Source: Methanobrevibacter millerae
GTDB lineage: Archaea; Methanobacteriota; Methanobacteria; Methanobacteriales; Methanobacteriaceae
NCBI RefSeq assembly: GCF_001477655.1
Contig: NZ_CP011266.1
Location: forward strand, 2,278,001-2,342,000
Reading direction: 5' to 3'
DNA: 64,000 nucleotides
Both the position numbers and the translations under genes were made by a program. Under the pieces are notes generated by a model that was given only the letters and a program-made list of their open reading frames with translations, was not told the origin of the DNA and searched no databases. This document shows, piece after piece, positions 17,975 through 26,635 of this stretch; the first letter of the stretch is position 1; each line of letters opens with the position of its first letter.

Positions 17975-18385
17975 TTATTCAAATTTCATTTGCTTATCAA
18001 TGCCAGCAATTTCATCTATTTCCAAACCTTTTTCTAAGGCAAAGTCTTTTTCAACCTTATAATTACCGTTTCTTGTTCTTTCAGTGTTTTCAGGTTCTAA
18101 AAATAGCCATTTAGTATATTTGAATTTGACTCCTATATATGATTTGGCACCAAAAATATTAGAAAATTCCAAAAGAGCATCTATTTGATCTCCATCAATG
18201 TAAATCTTGTCTTTTGTTGTTGTTTTTACTTCAATGGCCAAGTATAATTTACCATTTCCTGCAACAACATCCGGCAAAGGTCTTTTAGTAGCTCCTCCAG
18301 AGGCGGGAGCTCTCATAGCTGCAAAATTTCTCTCCCAAAGTTTATGCACTAAATCTCTTTCTTCAGCAGAACCTTTCTTTGCCAA
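17975..18385 (-). CDS. hjc: Holliday junction resolvase Hjc
   Basis: Cuts four-way DNA junctions during recombination. The 136 residues contain KGSAEERDL near the N-terminus, PASGGATKRPLPDVVAG (Asp39) and AIEVKTT (Glu52, Lys54), the E-D-E-K nuclease site of archaeal Hjc. The frame is open to a TTG at 18397, but GGTGT at 18395-18391 is a ribosome binding site spaced for the TTG at 18385, giving the usual MAKKGS start. It sits between tRNA-His and tRNA-Trp on the same strand and may be read through from the tRNA promoter. Confidence 0.92.
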   Translation of the reverse strand: MAKKGSAEERDLVHKLWERNFAAMRAPASGGATKRPLPDVVAGNGKLYLAIEVKTTTKDKIYIDGDQIDALLEFSNIFGAKSYIGVKFKYTKWLFLEPENTERTRNGNYKVEKDFALEKGLEIDEIAGIDKQMKFE

Positions 18386-18413
18386 AAATAACACCAAAAA
18401 AATAAGTTTATAA

Positions 18414-18490
<77 letters not shown>

Positions 18491-18527
18491 AATTAAATAT
18501 ATGAATTAAATAAAAAAATTTGTAAGA

Positions 18528-18610
18528 TGCGGGAGCAGGGATTTGAACCCTGGTAGACCTGCGTCAACAGGTCCTAAGCCTGTCCCCTTTGGCCTCTCGG
18601 GCACCCCCGC
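18528..18610 (-). tRNA. tRNA-Leu(TAG)
   Basis: This class II tRNA has a long variable arm. Acceptor GCGGGGG pairs with CTCCCGC, the anticodon stem ACAGG pairs with CCTGT around CTTAGGA, the T-loop is TTCAAAT, and the discriminator is A73. CCA is not encoded. Confidence 0.95.
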
Positions 18611-18657
18611 TTATAAACGAAAGTGAATCAGAAACCATTAAAAATCTTAACAAGTTT

Positions 18658-18738
<81 letters not shown>

Positions 18739-18765
18739 ATACAAATGAATAAAAGTTTAGTAACA

Positions 18766-18839
18766 TGGGCCCAATGGGGTTCGAACCCATGGCCTTCCGG
18801 TTATGAGCCGGACGCTCTACCTGGCTAAGCTATGGGCCC
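18766..18839 (-). tRNA. tRNA with CAT anticodon (elongator Met or Ile2)
   Basis: Acceptor GGGCCCA pairs with TGGGCCC, the anticodon stem TCCGG pairs with CCGGA around CTCATAA, and the discriminator is A73. The three consecutive G-C pairs next to the loop that mark initiator tRNA are absent, so it is not the initiator. I cannot separate elongator Met from the agmatidine-modified Ile2 by eye; the GGGCC acceptor and CGGCTCATAACCG arm recall archaeal Ile2. Confidence 0.9.
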
Positions 18840-18845
18840 TAAAAG

Positions 18846-18918
<73 letters not shown>

Positions 18919-19005
18919 ATATGATAACCCACCATCTTAACCAAATATTACCCATGTTTAAAAATCAAAAGACTTTAAACAGTATTTTATCATATATTTT
19001 TACTA

Positions 19006-19014
19006 GTATATAAA
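19006..19014 (-). promoter_or_regulatory. Promoter of the tRNA cluster
   Basis: On the minus strand AAGTTTTATATACTAGTAA, an excellent TATA box about 90 bases upstream of tRNA-Asn. It shares TTTATATACTA and a downstream AAAATATAT with the tRNA-Trp promoter, so it probably drives the whole five-tRNA run. Confidence 0.5.
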
Positions 19015-19074
19015 ACTTATGTTTTTTCCACACATTTTATGATAAAAACAAAAATCATACGAAAAACACTATTA

Positions 19075-19094
19075 ATTAGTTAGGACAAACTAAT
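19075..19094. promoter_or_regulatory. Inverted repeat ahead of the radical SAM gene
   Basis: ATTAGTT and AACTAAT form 7-bp arms six bases apart, ending where the TATA box of the next gene (TAATATATAA, 19091-19100) begins. The position would let a dimeric protein block TBP/TFB binding. Confidence 0.35.
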
Positions 19095-19124
19095 ATATAA
19101 ATTTAATTGCAATAGTTGAAAATT

Positions 19125-20105
19125 ATGGATTCCAATATATTCGATTTAATCAAAGATGCCAATGATTTGACCTTGAAAAAACATGGCGATTTAGTTACAT
19201 TAGAGCGTGCAGTGTTTTTATCATGGTGGTGCGACAAGGGAGACTGTGCATTCTGTTACATGTCTACCCAAAAGGATAAAATCAAAGATCCAAGAAAGGC
19301 AAGGCGAAATGTAAGTAACATTTATGCAGAGGCTGAAATGTGCAAACGCCTGAACTGGAATATTGAATTTCTATCTGGAGGATACAAGTCATTCACCACA
19401 CAGGAAATAAAAGAAATTGCCACAAAAATTAAATATATTACCGGCGATGGTGTTTGGCTGAATACTGGAATCACTGATGAATTGGAAGAATACGGATCTG
19501 AAATCAAAGGAATAACAGGTGCCGTTGAGGTAGCAAATCCCCAAATTCATAATAATGTATGTCCAAGTAAAAGCCTAAATGATATCAGCAGCATGCTGGA
19601 TACTGCAGGAGATTTAGGATTCAAAAAGGCAATAACCATCATATTAGGCCTTGGCGAAACATTGGATGATGTAGAATATGTAACTGACTACATTCGAGAA
19701 CATGAAATCGATAGAGTAATTTTTTACTCACTCAATCCCCACAAAGAAACCATCTATGCAGACAAATCACAACCCGCATCACTTTATTATGCTCAGGTAG
19801 TTGCAAGAGTGCGTTTGGAATTTCCAGAAATTGAAATAATATGCGGAACATGGATTGATAACCTCGCCAACATTGGAATTTTAATATTAAGCGGAGCCAA
19901 TGGAATAACAAAATTCCCTCTTTTTAAAATGTTTGGAACAAAATATGGAAAAAGAGTTGAAGAAGAAGTCAAATGGGCTGGAAGACAATTAAAAGGAACA
20001 TTTACCGATAAATCAAAATTAGGCGAAATGAAAAGTGATGTTTCACCGGATTTGGATAAATTTATTAAAAGATATATTAAAGAATCTCTGAAAAATAAAT
20101 ACTAA
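19125..20105 (+). CDS. Radical SAM protein with CX4CX2C cluster motif
   Basis: The 326-residue TIM-barrel-type radical SAM enzyme is closest in feel to the BioB/HcgA-like proteins of methanogens. The 4Fe-4S cysteines are C36, C41 and C44 (WCDKGDCAFCYM), a spacing of CX4CX2C rather than CX3CX2C. Further features are LSGGYKSF (SAM-binding glycine motif), NTGITDE, GAVEVANPQIHNN and ILGLGETLDD. The ATG at 19125 is chosen over TTG 19116; the TATA box at about 19091-19100 would make the mRNA nearly leaderless. The reaction is unknown. It stands alone between the tRNA cluster and gatB. Confidence 0.8.
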   Translation: MDSNIFDLIKDANDLTLKKHGDLVTLERAVFLSWWCDKGDCAFCYMSTQKDKIKDPRKARRNVSNIYAEAEMCKRLNWNIEFLSGGYKSFTTQEIKEIATKIKYITGDGVWLNTGITDELEEYGSEIKGITGAVEVANPQIHNNVCPSKSLNDISSMLDTAGDLGFKKAITIILGLGETLDDVEYVTDYIREHEIDRVIFYSLNPHKETIYADKSQPASLYYAQVVARVRLEFPEIEIICGTWIDNLANIGILILSGANGITKFPLFKMFGTKYGKRVEEEVKWAGRQLKGTFTDKSKLGEMKSDVSPDLDKFIKRYIKESLKNKY

Positions 20106-20183
20106 AAGACTAATTTTCGATAATCTTTATAAACTCCATATTATATATATTATAATAATATAAATTTTTTTAAAAAAATTTCC

Positions 20184-20192
20184 AAAGGAGGA
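20184..20192 (+). promoter_or_regulatory. Shine-Dalgarno site placed for an ATT start of gatB
   Basis: AAGGAGGAG is the strongest ribosome binding site nearby. It lies 24 bases from the first ATG (20217) but six bases from an in-frame ATT at 20199, the same register seen for argG and ftr relative to their ATG codons. Confidence 0.55.
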
Positions 20193-20198
20193 GTTAAT

Positions 20199-21566
20199 AT
20201 TAGCGACGATTTTAGTATGATGTGTGGACTTGAAATCCACGTACAATTAGAAACGGAATCAAAATTATTCTGTGATTGCCCAACAAATTTTAATGAGGCA
20301 CCAATCAATCAAAACATATGTCCAATTTGTTTAAATCAGCCGGGGGCTAAACCACACCCGACCAATCAACATGCAATAGAAAATGCATTGATGATTGCTT
20401 TAATGTTGAACTGTAAGATAGACCAAGGTTTTACATATTTCATGAGAAAGCATTACGATTATCCTGATTTATCTTCAGGATATCAAAGAACATCCGTACC
20501 TATAGGTTATGAAGGAGAATTGAATGGAATCCGAATTAGGGAAATCCACATTGAAGAAGACCCTGGTCAATACAAACCTGACAGAGGTATTGTTAACTTT
20601 AACCGTTCAGGAATTCCTTTAGTGGAAATTGTTACAGAACCTGATATCACATCTCCTGAAGAAGCTAGAAACTTTTTAAAAGAAATCATTCGTGTTTTAC
20701 AATACAGCGGTGCTGCACGTGGAGAAAATTCAATGAAAGCAGACGTTAACATTTCATTAAATGGTGGAAATAGAGTGGAAATGAAAAACGTTAACTCCAT
20801 CAAAGGTGCATACAGAGCATTGAAATTTGAAATTGTAAGACAAAAAAATCTCATCAAAAGAGGTGTTGAAATCCAACAGGAAACTCGTGCTTACATTGAA
20901 AGCCAAATGATTACCACAAGAATGAGATTAAAAGAAGATGCTGACGATTATAGATTTATCCCAGACCCGGATTTACCTCCAATGGAAATTCCAGATGAAT
21001 TGATTCAAAAAGTAGCAGACATCATGCCTGAAGCTCCTCACCACAAAGTGGAAAGATTCGTTAAAGATTATGGAATTGATGAGGAATCCGCTAAGGTATT
21101 GACCTCAGAGCTTGACTTGGCAATAGCTTATGAAGAAGTTGTAAAAGAAATTGATCCAGTATTTGCTGCTAAATGGATGAGAGATGAACTTAAAAGAGTA
21201 TTATCATACAACAAATTAGATTATGCTGACAGCGGAATTACTGTTGAACATTTAGTTGAATTCCTAAACATGCTTCAAAATAAAGAAATCACAACAAAAG
21301 CAGGCCAAAGAATAATCGAACAAATGCCAAACAATGAAAAATCTCCTAAAGAAATTGCTGAGGAATTAGGATTGCTTGGTGTTGTCAAAGACGATGAAGT
21401 GTTGGCTGCAGTCAAACAGGCTATTGATGAAAATCCTAAAGCAGTGCAGGATTATCACGATGGTCAGAAAGCTTCACTCAATTTCCTTGTTGGTCAGGTC
21501 ATGAGATTGACTCGTGGAAAAGCTGATCCTGGTGAAACTGTAAAGCTTTTAAAAGAAAATTTATAA
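20199..21566 (+). CDS. gatB: Asp-tRNA(Asn)/Glu-tRNA(Gln) amidotransferase subunit B
   Basis: Subunit B of the transamidosome binds the misacylated tRNA and activates its carboxylate. Landmarks are CGLEIHVQLET, LFCDCPTNF, CPICLNQPGA (zinc cysteines C-C...C-C), FMRKHYDYPDLSSGYQ, GIPLVEIVTEPD, KADVNISLNGG and a C-terminal YqeY-like domain. Length is about 455 residues. I place the start at ATT 20199 (reads MSDDFSMMCGLEIH) because of the SD site; the conservative start is ATG 20217. It heads a plus-strand run with the CBS protein (12-bp gap), hisE and a glycosyltransferase. Confidence 0.93.
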   Translation: MSDDFSMMCGLEIHVQLETESKLFCDCPTNFNEAPINQNICPICLNQPGAKPHPTNQHAIENALMIALMLNCKIDQGFTYFMRKHYDYPDLSSGYQRTSVPIGYEGELNGIRIREIHIEEDPGQYKPDRGIVNFNRSGIPLVEIVTEPDITSPEEARNFLKEIIRVLQYSGAARGENSMKADVNISLNGGNRVEMKNVNSIKGAYRALKFEIVRQKNLIKRGVEIQQETRAYIESQMITTRMRLKEDADDYRFIPDPDLPPMEIPDELIQKVADIMPEAPHHKVERFVKDYGIDEESAKVLTSELDLAIAYEEVVKEIDPVFAAKWMRDELKRVLSYNKLDYADSGITVEHLVEFLNMLQNKEITTKAGQRIIEQMPNNEKSPKEIAEELGLLGVVKDDEVLAAVKQAIDENPKAVQDYHDGQKASLNFLVGQVMRLTRGKADPGETVKLLKENL

Positions 21567-21578
21567 AGGAGTATTATC

Positions 21579-22382
21579 ATGGCAGAAAAAAAATCATTTG
21601 TAAAAGATTACATGACAAAAAATGTTATCAGTGTTTCTCCAGATACTCCAACGGAACAGATTATCACTTTGATGAAGGAAAGTCACCACAACAGTTATCC
21701 TGTTGTTGAAAATAACAAACTTGTAGGAATGGTAACAGCATTCGATATTGTAGCTAAAGATTGGCAAGATTACGTTAGTGGAATAATGAGTACTAAACTG
21801 GTTGTCGCTAATGAAAACTTATCCATTAATGATGCATCTCGCGTAATGTTTAGACGTGGAATATCAAGAATGCCTGTTGTTGATGAAAATGGAGTATTAG
21901 TGGGCATAATAACTAATACAGATATGGTTCGTTCACATATTGAAAGATCAACACCAAATAAAGTGGAATACTTTAAGAATACCATGGAACAGTTATACGG
22001 TATCAAAACCACACTGAAAAGAATGAAAGTTCCAACTGACAAGTTAAGACCTACACAGGATAGAGTTTATGCAGACGAACTTGAAGGAAGAAGTTATGAA
22101 TTAAAAATGGGATTGGCTGAACCTGCAATTGTTGTAAAGACAGGAGAGAGATGGATTTTAGTTGACGGACACCACAGAGCTGTAGCTTCAAAACAGATGG
22201 GATGTGAAACCGTAGACTCATATGTTGTGGATTTAGGCCAGGACATCAAGTTAGGTATGGAAAAAACCGCAGACAAAGCAGGAATTCGGAAATTTGAAGA
22301 CATCAATATTATTGATGATGACAAACACCCATTGATTGCTATTACAGAAAGTATCCAGGACAGTGAAGCACATGGCGAATGA
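21579..22382 (+). CDS. CBS-pair protein with ParB/Srx-like domain
   Basis: Residues 1 to about 125 hold two CBS motifs ([32 protein letters not shown] and [28 protein letters not shown]). These typically bind adenosyl nucleotides. Residues about 145-235 form a ParB/sulfiredoxin-like fold with [15 protein letters not shown], the motif of ParB nucleotide hydrolases and serine kinase SerK-type proteins. The domain pair suggests an enzyme gated by ATP or SAM-type ligands. An ADP-dependent serine kinase-like role is possible but unproven. AAAGGAG fixes the start; hisE begins 11 bases before its stop. Confidence 0.85.
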   Translation: MAEKKSFVKDYMTKNVISVSPDTPTEQIITLMKESHHNSYPVVENNKLVGMVTAFDIVAKDWQDYVSGIMSTKLVVANENLSINDASRVMFRRGISRMPVVDENGVLVGIITNTDMVRSHIERSTPNKVEYFKNTMEQLYGIKTTLKRMKVPTDKLRPTQDRVYADELEGRSYELKMGLAEPAIVVKTGERWILVDGHHRAVASKQMGCETVDSYVVDLGQDIKLGMEKTADKAGIRKFEDINIIDDDKHPLIAITESIQDSEAHGE

Positions 22383-22662
22383 ACAAATAATCAGAGAAGT
22401 ATGGGAAGTCCTTGAAAGCAGAAGGGACAATCCAATTGATTCATACACATCAAAAATAATGCAGGACAGCGATAAAAAAGCAGAAGATAAAATACTTGAA
22501 AAAGTCGCTGAAGAGGCAGGAGAAGTATTAATAGCTAGTAAAAACGATGAAAATCTTGTTTACGAATCTGTTGATTTGATTTTCCATACATTATTATTGC
22601 TCGTTTATAAAGGTGTTGAAATAGACGAATTGTTTGAAGAATTTGAAAGAAGAAGAAAATAA
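22372..22662 (+). CDS. hisE: Phosphoribosyl-ATP pyrophosphatase
   Basis: Second step of histidine synthesis, PR-ATP to PR-AMP and PPi. The 96-residue all-alpha MazG-like protein has [15 protein letters not shown] (metal-binding EExxE motif) and [13 protein letters not shown]. The frame is open to 22336, but the ATG at 22372 ([10 protein letters not shown]) gives the normal length. It overlaps the CBS gene by 11 bp, indicating translational coupling. No other his genes are nearby. Confidence 0.93.
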   Translation: MANEQIIREVWEVLESRRDNPIDSYTSKIMQDSDKKAEDKILEKVAEEAGEVLIASKNDENLVYESVDLIFHTLLLLVYKGVEIDELFEEFERRRK

Positions 22663-22684
22663 ATATTTTTTGGTTGGCTATTAA

Positions 22685-25276
22685 ATGGATAAATTCAAGT
22701 TTTCTGTAGTTATTGCTGCATATAATTCAGATTTATGGATTTCAAAAACAATTAATAGCTTAATTGACCAAACACTTGATTTTAAAAAAAATATCCAAAT
22801 CATCATCGTCAATGATGCCAGTACAGATAATACGGACAAAATTTGCAATAGATTCAAAGCAAAATATCCGAAAAATATTAAGTACATAGTTAATGATGAA
22901 AATTTAGGTCCATCAGAAACCAGAAACATTGGTCTTAAGCATGCTACAGGAAAATACATTAATTTTTTAGACAGTGATGATTATGTCACATCAACTACTT
23001 TTAGAGCCATTTTGAACTTTTTCAATGAACATGAAGATGTTGTCGATATGGTTTCAATACCGATACATTTTTTTGGTGAAAAAAAAGGAGAGCATATTCT
23101 CAACTTCAAATATGACAAAAATAAGGTCGTTAACCTATTTGAACATCCAAATCACATACAATTGTCATCATCATCATGTTTTTTTAAAAGAGAGGCAATT
23201 GGAGATTTGAAATTCAATTCAAACATTTCGGTATCTGAAGATGTTGTTTTTATAAATCAGATGCTTTTAAAAAATCCCAATATTGGTTTTTGTGTTGGCG
23301 GCAAGTATTATTATAGAAAAAGAGAAGAAAAATCCTCCCTTATCGATAATTCTTCCATCAAAAAGGATTATTTCAATGATCGTGCTAAATATTATTTCAA
23401 ATTCTTAATTGACAAAAGCATTGAGGAATACGGTGAAGTTCCATTATTTATCCAATACACCATAATGTATGATTTACAGTGGATGTTTGCTATCTCATCA
23501 GTCAATAAAATTCTAACGATAGTGGAAATCAAACAGCTGAGAAAACAGCTTCATGAAATTATTCAATATATTGACGATAAAGTAATATATGACCAAAATG
23601 ATTTGACAGATATTTTAAAGGCAAACATATTATTTTTCAAATACAAAAATCAGAAAAATACTCCAGAATATAAAGAATTAGAAAATACTGTAGTCAAAAA
23701 ACTAAAGTTGAATACAGTTTATATTGATATCTATGAAATCGTAGATAATACATTATATGTTTTAGGAGATTTGCACACAATATTAAAAAATACTGTTGAT
23801 GTTTATGTTAACGATGAAAAAATTGAATTGAATGAATTGAAATTCCCACAAAGAGATAAATACAGTTTAAGCTATAAATATGCAACCAATTATTCCTTTG
23901 AATTTGAAATTCCATTGGACATTGAAAAGGAATATGAAATAAAATTTAAATCTAATAATCTTGATTTGTATGTGGATTTCTCCAGACCTTGTAATTTTTC
24001 AACGGTTGTTGGCTATGCAAAAACCAAAGATTACTTGTCTTCACTGGAAGGTAAATGCATCAAAATTAAAAGAAAAACCACTGTTGGTTGGATAAAAAAA
24101 GAATTTAAAACCATTTCAGGGATGCTTAGAAAACAGGAAAAAGGATATAAAACTGGTGTGCCTTTAAGAGTAATGTATATAATTGCATATCCTTTCCTTA
24201 GAAACAAAAGAATATGGCTATTTATGGATTTGCCTGCAATGGCAGATGATAACGGAAGAGAAATCTTTTCATATGCGCAAGACAAAGACCCGAACATTAA
24301 AAAATATTTTGTTTTACGAAAAGACAGTAAAGATTTAGATGATATGAAAAAAATAGGTAATGTTTTACATTTTAAATCTATAAAACATCGTTTTATTGCA
24401 TTGTTTGCTGAAAAAATCATTACTTCACACCCCGACAACAACATCATTTACCCATTCTGGGGAAATTATCCCTATTTTGCGGGACTATTGAAATCCCAAA
24501 CAATATTTTTACAGCACGGGATCACCAAAGACAATGTTTCATCCTGGTTAAACAAATATGATAAGCATCTGGCAATTTTTTTGACCGTTTCAAAGCTCGA
24601 ATATAAATCAATTTTTGAATATCCTTACAATTATAAAAGAGAAACAGTCAAGTTGCTCGGTTTTCCTAGGTTTGACAAGCTTGAAAAAAAAGAGGATTCA
24701 AGAGAAATTTTAATTATGCCTTCATGGAGAAGATATCTTAAATTTAAATCCAATGAAGTTATTTTAAACTCACAATTTTTTAAAAGATTCAATTCATTGA
24801 TAAATAATGAAAAATTAATTGAAGCTGCTGAAAAATACAATTATACAATTGTTTTTAAACCCCACCCGAATGTTTATGATTTTATAGATTTATTTGACAG
24901 AAATCCGCGAGTTAAAATAGACTATGAACACGAAAAATATAAAAAAGTATTTAATCATAGCTCCCTTTTAATTACAGATTACTCCTCTGTTGCATTTGAT
25001 TTTGCATATTTGAACAAGCCGGTTTTATATTATCATTACAGTGAAGACTATCACTTCAACTTGAAGGAAAGTTATTTCAATTATGAAACTATGGGCTTTG
25101 GTGAGGTTTGCAAAAGCGAAGATGAACTTGTTAACGAAATCATTGAATACATGAAAACCAATTGTGAGATAAAAGAAGAATATGTAAAGCGCATCAAAGC
25201 ATATTTCCTGTTCAATGACAAGAACAATTCAATGAGAGTTTATGATGCCATAAGAAGGCTCCCTAGGAAACAATGA
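22685..25276 (+). CDS. GT2 glycosyltransferase fused to TagF-like glycerophosphotransferase
   Basis: The 863-residue two-domain enzyme starts with a GT-A glycosyltransferase (about 1-230: FSVVIAAYNSDLWISKTI, IIVNDASTDNT, the acidic LDSDDYV metal site). After a linker of about 250 residues comes a CDP-glycerol glycerophosphotransferase-like domain (about 490-855: FLQHGITKD, GFPRFDKL, IMPSWRRYL, FKPHPN, LLITDYSSVAFDFAYLNKPVLYY). In bacteria this pair makes polyol-phosphate wall polymers. Here it probably builds a phosphate-linked glycan on the archaeal surface. It has no signal or TM segment. It is last in the gatB run and converges on the GNAT gene with a 14-bp overlap. Confidence 0.9.
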   Translation: MDKFKFSVVIAAYNSDLWISKTINSLIDQTLDFKKNIQIIIVNDASTDNTDKICNRFKAKYPKNIKYIVNDENLGPSETRNIGLKHATGKYINFLDSDDYVTSTTFRAILNFFNEHEDVVDMVSIPIHFFGEKKGEHILNFKYDKNKVVNLFEHPNHIQLSSSSCFFKREAIGDLKFNSNISVSEDVVFINQMLLKNPNIGFCVGGKYYYRKREEKSSLIDNSSIKKDYFNDRAKYYFKFLIDKSIEEYGEVPLFIQYTIMYDLQWMFAISSVNKILTIVEIKQLRKQLHEIIQYIDDKVIYDQNDLTDILKANILFFKYKNQKNTPEYKELENTVVKKLKLNTVYIDIYEIVDNTLYVLGDLHTILKNTVDVYVNDEKIELNELKFPQRDKYSLSYKYATNYSFEFEIPLDIEKEYEIKFKSNNLDLYVDFSRPCNFSTVVGYAKTKDYLSSLEGKCIKIKRKTTVGWIKKEFKTISGMLRKQEKGYKTGVPLRVMYIIAYPFLRNKRIWLFMDLPAMADDNGREIFSYAQDKDPNIKKYFVLRKDSKDLDDMKKIGNVLHFKSIKHRFIALFAEKIITSHPDNNIIYPFWGNYPYFAGLLKSQTIFLQHGITKDNVSSWLNKYDKHLAIFLTVSKLEYKSIFEYPYNYKRETVKLLGFPRFDKLEKKEDSREILIMPSWRRYLKFKSNEVILNSQFFKRFNSLINNEKLIEAAEKYNYTIVFKPHPNVYDFIDLFDRNPRVKIDYEHEKYKKVFNHSSLLITDYSSVAFDFAYLNKPVLYYHYSEDYHFNLKESYFNYETMGFGEVCKSEDELVNEIIEYMKTNCEIKEEYVKRIKAYFLFNDKNNSMRVYDAIRRLPRKQ

Positions 25277-25802
25277 ACTCCATATTGTACATTCCCCTTT
25301 TTAGGAAGGATTTTTTATTAAAGACCTTAAAGCCTATTTTTTCATACAAAGCCTTTGCACCGGTATTTCTAAAATCAGCATCCAAAATTACTCTTTTATA
25401 GTTATTTTTACGGGCATAATCCAAAACATCATGAATTACCTTGCTTCCGTATCCTTTTGAGCGGTGATTTTTATCTATGGCAATTTCTGCAATATACAAA
25501 TCACCCTTTTTAATGTCGCACAATACAAAATGATCCAGGATACCAACTATCAACAGCCTTAATGAATTGATACGAGATTTTGGCTTTTTGTCATGAGTAT
25601 AGCAAGTCAGCATCCCTATTATTTCATCATTATCATAGATTAATTTTATGCAGTCATCCTGCTTTATGCTTTTTTCAATTGTCGAAATGGCCTTTTGTTT
25701 GTTTTTAAAAAGCATGTCAAAAGTCCTGAAGTCGACTTCATACCTGTATTCTGCAATCAGTTTTGAATCATGAATTTCAGGATTAAAAATCACATATTCC
25801 AT
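25263..25802 (-). CDS. GNAT-family N-acetyltransferase
   Basis: The 179-residue acetyl-CoA-dependent acyltransferase has a clear GNAT core in the second half. GDLYIAEIAIDKNHRSKGYGSKVIHDVLDYA contains the pyrophosphate-binding R/K-GYG-S loop, followed by RVILDADFRNTGAKALYEKIGF. The N-terminal 90 residues are variable. The substrate (protein, amino acid or small molecule) cannot be read. It directly follows larB on the same strand with a 1-bp gap, so they share a transcript. Confidence 0.88.
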   Translation of the reverse strand: MEYVIFNPEIHDSKLIAEYRYEVDFRTFDMLFKNKQKAISTIEKSIKQDDCIKLIYDNDEIIGMLTCYTHDKKPKSRINSLRLLIVGILDHFVLCDIKKGDLYIAEIAIDKNHRSKGYGSKVIHDVLDYARKNNYKRVILDADFRNTGAKALYEKIGFKVFNKKSFLKRGMYNMEFIVS

Positions 25803-25803
25803 A

Positions 25804-26568
25804 TTATCTACTCTTTACAATAGTTAATGCAAATACAGCTGCCCCAAATCCGTTGTCAATGTTCACCACAGCAATGCCGGGTGCACATGACTGAAGCATT
25901 GAATCAAGTGCAACACGACCGCCTTCACCTACGCCATATCCGACAGACGTTGGAACGGCAATTACAGGTATGTCAACAAGACCCGCAACAACTGACGGCA
26001 GCGCCCCTTCCATTCCGGCACATACAATCAACACATCAACACCTTCCCGCATCATATATGCAATTTGCGGGAAAAGCCTGTGGATTCCGGCAACCCCTAT
26101 ATCATAGGAGGTTATTGCTTCGCATCCCCCTTCCTCAACGATTACCTTTGCTTCTTCTGCAATGTTTATGTCTGAAGTTCCAGCAGTTATAATTCCAATT
26201 TTAGCCACAGGTTCAGTTTTGCTTTCATCAACCCTTATGACTAAAATTTGAGCCTTTTTATTGTAGTCAAAAATTAAATCTGGAAAATCCAAGTCATCCA
26301 ATAACCTTTCATATCTTTCAAAAGACAGTTTTGTAATTATTAAGTTTTGAGGGTCTTCACTTTCAAAGTAACTTTTAATGATTAAAAGCAGGTCATCATA
26401 GTCCTTGCTTGGTGCAAAAACAGCCTCTGGAAAACCGGTTCTGTCCTGACGTTTGGAGTCGAACCTGGCAATTTCATCAAATTCCAGTATTGTCTGTGAT
26501 TTTATCAGGTTTTCTGCAGTTTTTATATCAATTTCCTCATTGATTAATTTTTCAAGTATTTCCCTCAT
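25804..26568 (-). CDS. larB: LarB, nickel-pincer cofactor carboxylase/hydrolase
   Basis: LarB carboxylates the pyridinium ring of nicotinic acid adenine dinucleotide and hydrolyses the anhydride in nickel-pincer nucleotide synthesis. The protein has the PurE-like AIR carboxylase core: KIGIITAGTSDINIAEEA, GVAGIHRLFPQIA, VCAGMEGALPSVVAGLVD, PVIAVPTSVGYGVGEGG and ALDSMLQSCAPGIAVVNIDNGFGAA. The ATG at 26568 (MREILEKL) matches the family start better than TTG 26592. No larC or larE is visible in this window. It is divergent from hypF, another nickel-enzyme maturation gene. Confidence 0.9.
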   Translation of the reverse strand: MREILEKLINEEIDIKTAENLIKSQTILEFDEIARFDSKRQDRTGFPEAVFAPSKDYDDLLLIIKSYFESEDPQNLIITKLSFERYERLLDDLDFPDLIFDYNKKAQILVIRVDESKTEPVAKIGIITAGTSDINIAEEAKVIVEEGGCEAITSYDIGVAGIHRLFPQIAYMMREGVDVLIVCAGMEGALPSVVAGLVDIPVIAVPTSVGYGVGEGGRVALDSMLQSCAPGIAVVNIDNGFGAAVFALTIVKSR

Positions 26569-26635
26569 AATAATTATTAAGATTGAAGACATTAAAAAAA
26601 CTTATTAAAAATTAAGCCCAAATACTATAATATTT

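Noticed and set aside
18766-18839. Initiator tRNA-Met
   Set aside because: The anticodon stem lacks the three G-C pairs next to the loop and the acceptor starts G1-C72; it is an elongator Met or Ile2 type.
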